Positions 52,825-62,017 of a stretch of DNA of 63,987 nt are shown one piece after another; the first letter of the stretch is position 1; every line of letters begins with the position of its first letter. The DNA lies in contig CAZYEN010000015.1 in NCBI GenBank assembly GCA_964646465.1, forward strand, positions 1 to 63,987. The letters run 5' to 3'. Below the pieces are notes generated by a model. The model saw only the letters and a program-made list of their open reading frames with translations. It did no database searches and was not told where the DNA came from. The position numbers and the translations under genes were made by a program. The stretch is from CALRBF01 sp964646465 (lineage in GTDB: Bacteria > Patescibacteriota > Minisyncoccia > SW-4-49-11).

Positions 52825-53391
52825 ATGCTTTCAATTTCTGATATTAAAAAAGGTAAAATTATTGTAGTGGATGATAATCCATTTTTAGTTTTATTTAGTC
52901 AATTATCCAAAAAAGGCCGAGCTGGGTCAGTGCTAACCGTTAAGATGAAGAATCTAATTACTAATAATACTCAAGAGAGGAATTTTAAACAATCCGATAT
53001 GTTCCCTGAGGCAGATATTGCTGAGACTTATGCTGAGTATCTGTACAATGACGGGGAGCAATACCATTTTATGGATGAGCGAACTTTTGAGCAATATGCT
53101 TTTGACCTTGAGACTTTAGGTGAGAATACTGCTGGATATTTACAAGAAGGAGCTAAAGTCAAAATTGTCACTTATAATGGTGAGCCGATTACTATCAATT
53201 TACCGCCAAAAGTAGTCCTGGAAGTGACTGAGGCTGCCCCTACTATCAAAGGCAATACCGTCGATGCGGCGATGAAAACTGTAAAAGTTGAGACAGGACT
53301 TGAGGTTAAAGTCCCTATGTTCATCAATCAAGGTGATAAAATCCGTATCAATACCGAGACTGGTATTTATGAGGAAAAAGTCACTAATTAG
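52825..53391 (+). CDS. efp: Translation elongation factor P
   Basis: 188 residues, three beta-barrel domains. KGRAGSV is the domain I loop; alignment by eye puts Arg32 at the tip where many bacteria carry Lys34. LYNDGEQYHFMDERTFEQY and the C-terminal VPMFINQGDKIRINTETGIY are standard. It relieves ribosome stalling at polyproline. Convergent with polA, 2 bp apart. Confidence 0.95.
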   Translation: MLSISDIKKGKIIVVDDNPFLVLFSQLSKKGRAGSVLTVKMKNLITNNTQERNFKQSDMFPEADIAETYAEYLYNDGEQYHFMDERTFEQYAFDLETLGENTAGYLQEGAKVKIVTYNGEPITINLPPKVVLEVTEAAPTIKGNTVDAAMKTVKVETGLEVKVPMFINQGDKIRINTETGIYEEKVTN

Positions 53392-53393
53392 CC

Positions 53394-55967
53394 CTAATAG
53401 TCTTTGATCGCTGCTTCTACCTTAATCGGGATGGTGGCTTTATAAACCGATTCCATAATTTCTAAAATTTTAGTTTTATATTGCTCAGCCTTGTCTGTTT
53501 TGACTTCGAAAACTAATTCATCGTGAACTTGTAAAATCATATAAATATCTTGTTTTTCTCCTAGATATTCATCGATTTTAATCATCGCTAATTTTATAAT
53601 ATCGGCTTGCAAGCCTTGAATTGGCATATTGACAGCTATTCTGTCCAAAAGAGCCTGGTTGCGAGGATTCCTAATATCTATATTAGACAAATCTCTAATT
53701 CGTCCATATTCTGTCTGAGCATAGCCATGCTTTCTTGCAAATTGTTTTAGCGATTCCATATATTGATGCAATTCTGGATAGGCTTGGCGATATTTATCCA
53801 AAAATTCCTGGGCTTCGGTTCTTTTGATTTTCAAATTTTGAGCTAAGCTAGTGGCTCCCATACCATATAAAATTCCAAAATTAATAGTCTTAGCAAAACT
53901 TCGCATTTCCTTAGTCACTTCTTCTGGTTTTACTGCATATACTCGCTGAGCGGTGGCTGTATGAAAGTCTATACCCTGTCTAAAAATCTCTAACATTGCC
54001 TGATCTTGAGACAGATGAGCTGCTAATCTTAACTCAATTTGAGAATAATCGCAAATCAATAATGTCCAATCCTCAGGAGCTACAAAACAATTTTTAATTT
54101 GCCGACCAAGTTCACTTCTAGCTGGAATATTTTGTAAATTGGGGTCGACTGAAGATAATCTACCTGTAGCTGCGATATTTTGCTGATAGGTCGTGTGTAT
54201 TCTACCTCTATCATCCATAAGAGTTGGTAAGCTATCTATGTAAGTTGACTTTAATTTAGCCACTTCACGATATTGTAAAATCAAATCTACAATTTCAAAT
54301 TCACCCCGCATAGCTTCTAGTGCTTGAGCTGAGGTAGAGACTTGCCCACTATTTGTTTTTTTAACTCCTTTTACTGAAAGTTGTAATTTATTGAATAAAA
54401 TATCTGCTAATTGCTTTGGAGAATTAAGATTGAATTCCTTCCCAGACAGAGCATAAATATCTCTCGTCAAGGTAGCAATTTTACCCTCTACAAAGTTTTT
54501 GGTGGATTGCAGCTTAGAAGTATCGAACAATACCCCCTTAGCCTCCATTTTAGCCAATACAGTTAATAATGGCCTCTCAATCGTATTATAGACATCCTCA
54601 ATATGTAGTGTTTTCATCTTATCTATAATCACCTGATATATCTGATGTAGACATAATTCTGGTTGAATAGAGTTATATTTTACTCCATAAGCACTACATA
54701 CAGACTCCAGAGATAATTGTCTCTCTCCTGGATTAATTAAATAAGCCATAAGAACTACATCTTGTAGTTTAGCCTTTACATTTACTGGGCATAAGCTGCG
54801 AATAAGAGTCTTAATATCGGAACAAATTAAAATTTGGTCTGTCTGTAATAAATTTCTTAGTTCTGATTCTGTGATATTAGCTTTATCTAAATTGACATCT
54901 ATTGCAATATATTCATCTTGTCTTGTATAAATTGCCAATAGTGAAGTAGTTAATTGATTGAGTTGATGATACTTATTATTCTCAACACCCTCAGTAAACA
55001 CAAGTTCTTGATTTGACTGCCCCCAGAAACTAGCTTGAGTTTTGTGATTATCAGATTTTTCGAGTTGAGTATTAAGCTCTTTGACTAAAGAATAGAATTC
55101 AAAGTGTTTAAAAATTTCCTTTGCCTTCTCCACTGGAAAAGTATATGCAATAGAATCATGGACTACTTCTCCAATCGGAGCATCCAGGATAATAGTAGCT
55201 AATTCGCGACTAAAGAAAGCCTGCTCTTTATTCTGCTTAAGATTTTCAAAAATAGATTTAGTCAAAGCCTCTCTATTTTCCTTTTTAATATCATCGAACT
55301 TCTCATACTTATCTACAAAAGTATAAATATTCTCTAGAGTTTCAAATCTTTTTAATAAATTCACTGCTCGCATATCCCCAATTCCAGGAACTCCAGGAAT
55401 ATTATCCGAAGGGTCCCCTTTCAAACCCTTGAAATCACGAACTTGATTTGGATGAATTTGGTATTTTGCAATCACTGCTTCAGTATCAAAAATCACCGTA
55501 TCATTGATGCTCTTTTTAAGGGTATAAACTGAAATTCTTGGTTTTACTAATTGCATTGTATCCATATCTCCGGTTACAATAACTAGTTCATTATTAGTCT
55601 TATCTGTTTGCTTAGCAATAGTTCCAATAATATCATCTGCCTCATAACCACTCAATTCTAAAACTGGGATATCGATAGCTTGTAATAACTCTTTAACCAA
55701 TGGGATTTGGTCGTACAAATCTTGGTCAGCGGCTACTCGATTCGCCTTATATGCCTCAAATTGATTATGGCGAAAAGTATCCCCCGCCACATCGAAAGCC
55801 GCCAAGACAATATCCGGCTTAATATCCTTGATCACCTTCAGTAATAATTTGGCATACCCATACACAGCATTTACCATCACCCCATCAGCAGTACTAAAAG
55901 GAGGCAAAGCATGATAAGCCCTGTGAATCACCGCATTACTATCTAGAATTACAATTTTTTTACTCAT
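53394..55967 (-). CDS. polA: DNA polymerase I
   Basis: 857 residues. An N-terminal 5'-3' exonuclease (DSNAVIHRAYHAL to about 290, including GLKGDPSDNIPGVPGIG), a middle domain resembling the 3'-5' exonuclease but without the DxE metal motif, and a polymerase with motif A DYSQIELRLAAH, motif B KTINFGILYGM and motif C VHDELVFEV. Proofreading is probably absent. Extended -10 TATGCTATAAT on the minus strand ends 7 bp before the ATG, so the mRNA is essentially leaderless. Confidence 0.96.
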   Translation of the reverse strand: MSKKIVILDSNAVIHRAYHALPPFSTADGVMVNAVYGYAKLLLKVIKDIKPDIVLAAFDVAGDTFRHNQFEAYKANRVAADQDLYDQIPLVKELLQAIDIPVLELSGYEADDIIGTIAKQTDKTNNELVIVTGDMDTMQLVKPRISVYTLKKSINDTVIFDTEAVIAKYQIHPNQVRDFKGLKGDPSDNIPGVPGIGDMRAVNLLKRFETLENIYTFVDKYEKFDDIKKENREALTKSIFENLKQNKEQAFFSRELATIILDAPIGEVVHDSIAYTFPVEKAKEIFKHFEFYSLVKELNTQLEKSDNHKTQASFWGQSNQELVFTEGVENNKYHQLNQLTTSLLAIYTRQDEYIAIDVNLDKANITESELRNLLQTDQILICSDIKTLIRSLCPVNVKAKLQDVVLMAYLINPGERQLSLESVCSAYGVKYNSIQPELCLHQIYQVIIDKMKTLHIEDVYNTIERPLLTVLAKMEAKGVLFDTSKLQSTKNFVEGKIATLTRDIYALSGKEFNLNSPKQLADILFNKLQLSVKGVKKTNSGQVSTSAQALEAMRGEFEIVDLILQYREVAKLKSTYIDSLPTLMDDRGRIHTTYQQNIAATGRLSSVDPNLQNIPARSELGRQIKNCFVAPEDWTLLICDYSQIELRLAAHLSQDQAMLEIFRQGIDFHTATAQRVYAVKPEEVTKEMRSFAKTINFGILYGMGATSLAQNLKIKRTEAQEFLDKYRQAYPELHQYMESLKQFARKHGYAQTEYGRIRDLSNIDIRNPRNQALLDRIAVNMPIQGLQADIIKLAMIKIDEYLGEKQDIYMILQVHDELVFEVKTDKAEQYKTKILEIMESVYKATIPIKVEAAIKDY

Positions 55968-56010
55968 ATACGTTATTATAGCATAAATTAGATTAATGTA
56001 GGAAATTTCT

Positions 56011-56043
56011 AAAAAGAAAAAAGAGCTTCTGAACGAAACTCTT
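56011..56043 (-). terminator. Intrinsic terminator
   Basis: Minus strand AAGAG-TTC/GAA-CTCTT stem, followed by TTTTTTCTTTTT, directly after the stop of the gene at 56045. Confidence 0.85.
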
Positions 56044-56044
56044 G

Positions 56045-56419
56045 TTATTGTTTTGGTATAAGCAATACTCCCTCATAGTGGCGATAATAATTAAAACAAT
56101 ATGAAGGTATCCCCATTTGCTCCTCTACTATTTGATCAATGTATAACGAATTCGAATTGACTAAATAATATTTATTAGGACAAGGATGTTTCCCATCTAA
56201 ATTATTACTTTTATCATAAATAAATGGTATTTTATCTCCTATTATATTTCCTTTTATAATCAACTCTTCTATTTCAACTCTCCTACTGAATTTATAATCA
56301 GGATTATCTTCCACTGGAATACTTACTACCGCTAAAGCTGTTGCAAGCACAAAATAAATAAGTAGCCATTTTATGATTTGTAAAAATGTACCCAGTCCTA
56401 CAGGGACAGCTTTTTCCAT
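56045..56419 (-). CDS. Small membrane-anchored protein, SD-led
   Basis: 124 residues from the ATG at 56419, with GGAG 7 nt upstream. One membrane segment (about 11-34), then a polar domain with a Cys pair (C80, C107) probably outside the membrane. No family recognised. Promoter TTGAAA-17-TATTTT with TG extension, and a terminator: another single-gene unit. Confidence 0.7.
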   Translation of the reverse strand: MEKAVPVGLGTFLQIIKWLLIYFVLATALAVVSIPVEDNPDYKFSRRVEIEELIIKGNIIGDKIPFIYDKSNNLDGKHPCPNKYYLVNSNSLYIDQIVEEQMGIPSYCFNYYRHYEGVLLIPKQ

Positions 56420-56444
56420 CAAAAATCTCCGAGAACATATTTAA

Positions 56445-56473
56445 AAAATATCATATTCCCCAAACTTTTTCAA
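56445..56473 (-). promoter_or_regulatory. Promoter of the membrane-anchored gene at 56045
   Basis: Minus strand TTGAAA (56473-56468), 17-bp spacer, extended -10 TGATATTTT ending at 56445. Confidence 0.65.
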
Positions 56474-56546
56474 TGTTAATAACTATACAAACTCAATACC
56501 CAGTAGATTAAAATATATATCCCATATATCTCTTTTTAAGAGCTCA

Positions 56547-56600
56547 TAGGAGGGACGAAATCCCTACAATTCATAATTTATAATTCATCATTCATAATTA
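56547..56600. repeat. Degenerate repeat in the yebC upstream gap
   Basis: AGGAGGGACGAAATCCCTAC hairpin followed by repeated TTCATAATT/ATAATTCATCATT text. A similar CATCATTTATAATT run precedes 52265. Confidence 0.5.
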
Positions 56601-56673
56601 CAGCCTGCCCCCAATCTTTGAAAATAAGCTAATTTTATGGTATAATTATATTTAGTAAAATAATAATAACTCT

Positions 56674-57207
56674 ATGGCTGGGCATAATAAATTCTCTAAA
56701 ATTAAGCATAAGAAGGCAGCTACAGACAAGCTCAAGGCTCAAAATTTTTCTAAAGTAGTAAAACTTATTCAAATTGCAGCAAGAAAAGGCTCCACTGACC
56801 TCGCTATGAATCCTGAGCTAAGATTGGCTTTAGAAAAGGCTAAAGAAGTCAATATGCCTAAAGATAATATTAATCGAATTTTAGAAAAGGCTTCCAATAC
56901 TAGTGGACAAGTGATTATGTATGAGGGTTTTGGTCTGGAAGGAGTTGGGATTTTAATCAAAACTTATACTGATAATCCTAATCGGACTGTGGCTGATTTA
57001 AGACATTTATTGTCTAAGAATGGAGGCGCCTTGGGAGCTAATGGTTCTGTAATTTGGATGTTTGAAGAAATTATTAGAGAGCAAGAGTATAAAGTTAATA
57101 TTCCTACTACAATATCAGATGAAGCTCAAGAAAAATTAGATAATTTAGTAGGAACTCTAGAAGAACTAGATGACGTAGAGGAAATTTGGACTACAGCTTC
57201 AGTTTAG
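56674..57207 (+). CDS. YebC/PmpR-family protein lacking the middle domain
   Basis: 177 residues against about 240 for the family. The N-terminal part (MAGHNKFSKIKHKKAATD, through GANGSVIWMFE at about 130) is normal. It then jumps to IREQEYKVNIPTTI and the C-terminal LDNLVGTLEELDDVEEIWTTAS, skipping roughly 60 residues. YebC proteins act in translation (polyproline stalling) or as DNA-binding regulators. The extended -10 is at 56637-56646; it is 3 bp upstream of ruvC. Confidence 0.9.
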   Translation: MAGHNKFSKIKHKKAATDKLKAQNFSKVVKLIQIAARKGSTDLAMNPELRLALEKAKEVNMPKDNINRILEKASNTSGQVIMYEGFGLEGVGILIKTYTDNPNRTVADLRHLLSKNGGALGANGSVIWMFEEIIREQEYKVNIPTTISDEAQEKLDNLVGTLEELDDVEEIWTTASV

Positions 57208-57210
57208 AGT

Positions 57211-57717
57211 ATGTCTAACTCCGCACCATATCGCATATTGGGTATAGATCCAGGTACAGCTACTACTGGCTTTGGGATTATTGATACTAGTATATCTAAA
57301 GTTTCTCAAGTGGTAGACTATGGTGTTATTACTACAGAAGCTAATTTATCAGATTCTAAGAGACTATCAATTATAGATTCTGGTCTTAAACAGCTTATAG
57401 TAACGCATAGACCCAATATAATAGCGGTTGAAAAACTATTTTTCTTTCGCAATACCACTACTGTCATTACCGTAGCCCAAGCTCGTGGAGTTATACTTCT
57501 CAATGCTGAATTACATAATCTGCAATTATTCGAATTCACCCCGCTTCAAATCAAGCAAGCAATAACCGGTTATGGTAAAGCTCCCAAAGCTCAAATGCAA
57601 CAAATGGTAGCGACCATATTGGGTCTCAAATCTATCCCCAAACCTGATGATGCTGCTGATGGACTCGCTGTGGCTCTGTGCTGTCAATCTAGTCTTGGAT
57701 ATTTACTCAAAACTTAA
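57211..57717 (+). CDS. ruvC: Holliday junction resolvase RuvC
   Basis: 168 residues, RNase H-like fold. Catalytic acids in GIDPGT (first Asp), VEKLFF (Glu) and DDAADGLAVALC (two Asp near the C-terminus). Resolves recombination intermediates with RuvAB. Adjacent to yebC as in many bacteria. Confidence 0.96.
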   Translation: MSNSAPYRILGIDPGTATTGFGIIDTSISKVSQVVDYGVITTEANLSDSKRLSIIDSGLKQLIVTHRPNIIAVEKLFFFRNTTTVITVAQARGVILLNAELHNLQLFEFTPLQIKQAITGYGKAPKAQMQQMVATILGLKSIPKPDDAADGLAVALCCQSSLGYLLKT

Positions 57718-57881
57718 AGATTTTAATATCCCATTTTATGGGATACCAAAGTCATAGAAGTGGTATGAGAAAAAACATAAATAAAAATAATTTCTATAAG
57801 ATTTAGTAACAATCTATAATATTTATATATCTTTTGTTGATTTTTATTTGGAATATATATTTATTAACTAATAACTCTAAT

Positions 57882-59261
57882 TTATTCATCTGGGTTATTC
57901 ATAATTTTATAATCCTCTGTTCCTGCTTTATAATGAATTAGCTTTCTATTTTTTATATTATCTGCTTGAATTAATATATCTACATAATTCCAAGCAGCTT
58001 CTATTTCATCAGCTCTTATAAATAAAGACTGATCAGCGTCAAGAATATCTTGTATGAGCTTTGTATAAGCTCCTTGACTTTTTTGTCCAAAAGACTCCTC
58101 ATATGTAAAATTGAGCTTAACTGGTTGTATACACATTCCTTTACCTGGAAATTTAGCATTAACTGTATAATATACTTCTTCATTAGGCTGTATACTTATG
58201 ACTAATTCATTCTTCTGAGGATTACAGCCCTCATCAATATGACTAAAGTACTTAAATCTTGGTTTGAAAGTGATTCTAACCTCAGCTTTAGTCTCAGACA
58301 ATCTTTTACCTGTGGAAATATAAATTGGGACACCCTCCCATCTGAGATTGTCTATATAAGCAGTAAGCTGGACATAAGTTTCTGTTTTGGAATTAGAGTC
58401 TACTCCGTCTTCTTGAAGATACCCAACTTTATCTTCAGATGATATATATTGACCTAGAATGACATCTTTATTTTGAATTGCTCTTAAGGATTTGATTAAC
58501 TTATGTTTTTCATCTCGAATATACTCGGCCTCCATGGTAACTGGAGCTTCCATAGCTATCAGAGCTAAAGTTTGTAATATATGATTCTGTAAAATATCTT
58601 TTATAATACCAGTTTTATCAAAATAATCAGCTCTTTTATCTATACCTCGCTCTTCCCAGACATCTATACTAATTGACTCTACATAATGATTATTCAAGAG
58701 TGGCTCAAACATACTGTTTCCAAATCTAAGAGCTAAGATATTTTGAATTGTTTCTTTTCCTAGGTAATGATCTACTCTATATATTTCTTCTTCTCTAAAA
58801 TGTTGAGATGCTTTTTGATTCAAAGCCTGAGCTGATTGTAAATCTGACCCAAATGGTTTCTCAAAAACTAGTTTGTAAACTATATCTGGATGAGAATTTT
58901 TTATCTTTGCTAAAGTATTTATAACAGAATCAAAAGCCTGTGGTGGGATAGCCATATATAATATAATTTCATCTCCTGCTTGAATATTATATCTTATAAA
59001 AAAATTGTTTATAGTCTCAACTTTATCAAAATCTATTTTAATATATTGTAAATCTTTGATAAAATCTTTTTCCCCCTCAAATTGAGATAAACTATTGTGA
59101 ACTAATTGCTGATATTCTTCTTGTGATAAATCTTTTCTACCCGCTCCCAAAAAATGAGTATCTGATATATATTTATTATAAGCAAAAATTTCAGCTAAAG
59201 CTGGGTATAACTTAGTTATCGCCAAATCTCCAGTAGCTCCTGTAATAATAAAATATTTCAT
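57882..59261 (-). CDS. zwf: Glucose-6-phosphate 1-dehydrogenase
   Basis: 459 residues. Cofactor motif GATGDLAITKLYPAL at the N-terminus and substrate signature RVDHYLGKE (about 162-170). First step of the oxidative pentose phosphate branch, complementing gnd at 27.9 kb. The 164-bp gap after ruvC holds only a weak ATCCCAT/ATGGGAT hairpin. Confidence 0.95.
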   Translation of the reverse strand: MKYFIITGATGDLAITKLYPALAEIFAYNKYISDTHFLGAGRKDLSQEEYQQLVHNSLSQFEGEKDFIKDLQYIKIDFDKVETINNFFIRYNIQAGDEIILYMAIPPQAFDSVINTLAKIKNSHPDIVYKLVFEKPFGSDLQSAQALNQKASQHFREEEIYRVDHYLGKETIQNILALRFGNSMFEPLLNNHYVESISIDVWEERGIDKRADYFDKTGIIKDILQNHILQTLALIAMEAPVTMEAEYIRDEKHKLIKSLRAIQNKDVILGQYISSEDKVGYLQEDGVDSNSKTETYVQLTAYIDNLRWEGVPIYISTGKRLSETKAEVRITFKPRFKYFSHIDEGCNPQKNELVISIQPNEEVYYTVNAKFPGKGMCIQPVKLNFTYEESFGQKSQGAYTKLIQDILDADQSLFIRADEIEAAWNYVDILIQADNIKNRKLIHYKAGTEDYKIMNNPDE

Positions 59262-59338
59262 CCTAATTTAATCTCAGCTATTATTATGATACCAGACTAC
59301 TCTAGATAAAAGTTATTGTCAAATATCAAGTGTATATG

Positions 59339-59770
59339 TTATAGACCTAGAGCTTCATCAGAATAAATATTTTCTTCTAAATCTTGGTCTATAGACTGTA
59401 TTTCTGATTCTATTAAATCTGCTTCTATATTAGTGTTCTCACTTACTGGAGTGGTTTCTAATATATTGTCTGGGCTGACAGATGACTCAATTGTATTGAT
59501 TGTATCAACATTTACTTCCTCAACCATACTATCTGTTTCTGTTTGATACATCCGATACACACTCACAGCCCCAATCACTAGAGAGAAAAACACTAAAAAC
59601 ACAACTAATCCCCATAATAGTGGCCTAGTCACAACTTCTTTATTTAGAATATCATTAGATTTATTATTAGTTGAGGCTTGGTTACTAGAGTTAATACTAT
59701 TAATAGGTGTAGCTTCCTCAGGAGTAAAAGAAGTTAATTTGGCATTACTATTTAATTCTTGATTATCCAT
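59339..59770 (-). CDS. Single-span membrane protein with acidic tail
   Basis: 143 residues. An Asn/Ser-rich cytoplasmic N-terminus, one membrane segment (about 50-72), and an acidic extracytoplasmic tail rich in Glu/Ser/Thr. Not recognised. It follows the exported protein at 59790 by 19 bp, so the two probably form a pair. Confidence 0.65.
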   Translation of the reverse strand: MDNQELNSNAKLTSFTPEEATPINSINSSNQASTNNKSNDILNKEVVTRPLLWGLVVFLVFFSLVIGAVSVYRMYQTETDSMVEEVNVDTINTIESSVSPDNILETTPVSENTNIEADLIESEIQSIDQDLEENIYSDEALGL

Positions 59771-59789
59771 ATTAGTATTTTATTGATTA

Positions 59790-60566
59790 TTATTCTAAGA
59801 CTTGATTATAATTTGTAGTTGAAGTAACTGAGGAGTCGGTAGTACTTGGAGCTATTATCTGTGTCTGGGGCTTTATGATCCTCAAATATGGTATAATTGT
59901 ATCCTTAATATACATTCTAATCTCCTTATCTTTGGCTATAATTAATTGTAGTTTTTCTTTTCTAGTATCTACTTCGGTTGATAACTGCTCTTTATTATTA
60001 CAAAATTCACCTGTATTAGATTTAGTTCCAAATAATTGTATATAATCTTGGTTTAATGTATTAAGAGCATTGATTTTAGACCTTAATTCTACGAAATAAG
60101 AGTTATAGGTTGCAACATCAACTCCCTTTTCAGCTAATTTAGTTGAAACTGTTTCTAATCTAGTTGTAATTTGATTATATTTAACAATTCTACCTTGTGA
60201 TTTGGACTTAAATTTATTCTGATGTTCGACGATTTTCATCCCAACATTCTCACATCGCTCTTTAATTCTCTGAGTTCTTTGTTCTTGATTAGAAGCTACA
60301 TTAGCTTCTCTTTTCTCCATATTAGATGTTCTTATCCCAGCATTCTGAGTTGGCATATCTTGATTTTCAGTATTTCTAGCTTTGGAATTTGAATTAGTTC
60401 TAGCAGGTCTTTCTTTTGTTTGTGGAGCTTCCATCATTATTGGAGTCATATCATCTTTCACAGGCTCAGTATTTGGCTCTTGAGCTATTACAACTCCACT
60501 TATTGCTACTACTGATACTAAAATTGAGAGGCTAGAAACTAATGCAATTTTAGATAATTTATTCAT
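59790..60566 (-). CDS. Exported helical protein of unknown function
   Basis: 258 residues. Signal peptide (about 1-28, ending near VIAQ), a low-complexity Asn/Thr/Arg-rich linker, then a long helical region (about 90-235) with coiled-coil character and two Cys (about C105 and C189). Ends in a Thr/Ser tail. No family recognised; surface or periplasm-like location inferred. Confidence 0.7.
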   Translation of the reverse strand: MNKLSKIALVSSLSILVSVVAISGVVIAQEPNTEPVKDDMTPIMMEAPQTKERPARTNSNSKARNTENQDMPTQNAGIRTSNMEKREANVASNQEQRTQRIKERCENVGMKIVEHQNKFKSKSQGRIVKYNQITTRLETVSTKLAEKGVDVATYNSYFVELRSKINALNTLNQDYIQLFGTKSNTGEFCNNKEQLSTEVDTRKEKLQLIIAKDKEIRMYIKDTIIPYLRIIKPQTQIIAPSTTDSSVTSTTNYNQVLE

Positions 60567-60628
60567 ATTGATGTTAATTTATACTTATATAAAAATTATA
60601 TCATTTGGTGTTTTTTTGTCAAATAAAA

Positions 60629-60916
60629 TTATATACCTAGTGCTTCTCTTAATTCATCGCTAACTTTCCAAGGTGGACTAAAAGTCAACTCTATATTAAT
60701 AACTTTGGGATTTAATATAGATAATGCTGTTTTCAACTCTTCTTGCATTTTACCTCCAAAAGGACAAAGCGGTGTGGTATATGTCATTAATATATTAATT
60801 TCATTGTCTACTGTAATTTCAATATTATAAATTAAACCCAAAGTATAAATGTCCAGATGCACTTCTGGATCTTGAATGGTCTGGCAAACCGATATTACTT
60901 TCTCTTTTGTAATCAT
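60629..60916 (-). CDS. Metal-sulfur cluster assembly factor (DUF59/SufT-like)
   Basis: 95 residues. DPEVHLDIYTLGLIYNI and YTTPLCPFGGKM, with the conserved Cys, define the MIP18/PaaD/SufT group that helps insert Fe-S clusters. Last gene of the suf run, 9 bp after sufC. Confidence 0.9.
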   Translation of the reverse strand: MITKEKVISVCQTIQDPEVHLDIYTLGLIYNIEITVDNEINILMTYTTPLCPFGGKMQEELKTALSILNPKVINIELTFSPPWKVSDELREALGI

Positions 60917-60925
60917 TGTATAATT

Positions 60926-61633
60926 TTAATCATTAAATCCTTTCTTTTGTAATTTACATAGTATATTTTTATCTCCCTCTTCTACTATCACCCCATTTTT
61001 AATAACTGTCACCCTGTCTGGATTTGCTGACAATTGACCTAAGTGAGTAATAATCAAAAAAGTCATACCCTCCTTAGATAATTTTTCTAATTCTTTTACC
61101 ATTAATTTAGTAGCGTCTATATCTAAACCTGAATCAGGCTCATCCAAAATTGCTAATTTGGGCTTTAAAATAATCAATTGCAATAACTCTAATCGTTTTC
61201 TCTCTCCACCTGAAAACCCATCATTAACATAGCGAGATAAAATTTCGGATTTCAAACCTAATTTCTGAGCCTCCACCAATACTTGTTTTCTAAAATCTAA
61301 GACATTAATCTGTCCATACAGAGACTGATAAGCATTCTTGAGTAAACTTAAAACAGTTACTCCTTTAATAGCTGGGGGATATTGCATGGACAAGAACAAG
61401 CCTAGCTTTGCTCTTTTATCTGGGGCAAGTGTTGCAATATTTTGTCCTTCAAAAAAAATTTCACCATTTATATCATATTCTGGATAACCCATTATAGACA
61501 ATACTAGAGTGCTTTTGCCACTACCATTTGGCCCCATAAGATAATGAATATCTCCTTTTTTAATTTCAATCGATAAATTATCAATAATAATTTTTGCATC
61601 TTTTTGAATTGTAATGTTTTGTAATTTTAGCAT
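60926..61633 (-). CDS. sufC: Fe-S assembly ATPase SufC
   Basis: 235 residues from the ATG at 61633, preceded by GGAG nine nt upstream; a TTG 15 bp earlier is possible. ABC ATPase: Walker A GPNGSGKST, signature FSGGERKR, Walker B LAILDEPDSGLD. Normally energises SufB/SufD scaffolds, neither of which is in the window. Confidence 0.95.
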   Translation of the reverse strand: MLKLQNITIQKDAKIIIDNLSIEIKKGDIHYLMGPNGSGKSTLVLSIMGYPEYDINGEIFFEGQNIATLAPDKRAKLGLFLSMQYPPAIKGVTVLSLLKNAYQSLYGQINVLDFRKQVLVEAQKLGLKSEILSRYVNDGFSGGERKRLELLQLIILKPKLAILDEPDSGLDIDATKLMVKELEKLSKEGMTFLIITHLGQLSANPDRVTVIKNGVIVEEGDKNILCKLQKKGFND

Positions 61634-61655
61634 AAATATTAACTCCAAATTTGTA

Positions 61656-62015
61656 TTATTCTACCACTTCTTGAGCCGTTCGTAAAGCAAGACTAACACA
61701 TTTAACTCGAGTTGACTCTATCTCTAGACCTAACCACTCATATAGCTGCTCAATTGAAATTTGTTGCAATTCTTGTAAAGTTAATCCTTTTAGCCTCTCT
61801 GTTGTAACTGAAGCCCCTGTAATACATAAAGCACACCCAATTCCATCAAAAGTAATGTCTTTGATTACTCCATCTTTAAGAATAATATAGATCCAGATAT
61901 CATCCCCACAGTTGGCATTATGTCCGTGTAATTTATGAGTGGGAGTATCTAAAACCCCTTTATTAAGAGGGTTGCGGTATAAATCTAAAATATATTCTCT
62001 ATATATATCATCCAT
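61656..62015 (-). CDS. sufU: SufU/IscU-like scaffold or sulfur-transfer protein
   Basis: 119 residues. Three conserved Cys: NANCGDD, GCALCITGAS and VKCVSLALR, with the Asp beside the first Cys typical of SufU zinc/sulfur-transfer proteins. It overlaps no gene but is 2 bp from sufS, so co-translated. Confidence 0.92.
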   Translation of the reverse strand: MDDIYREYILDLYRNPLNKGVLDTPTHKLHGHNANCGDDIWIYIILKDGVIKDITFDGIGCALCITGASVTTERLKGLTLQELQQISIEQLYEWLGLEIESTRVKCVSLALRTAQEVVE

Positions 62016-62017
62016 AA

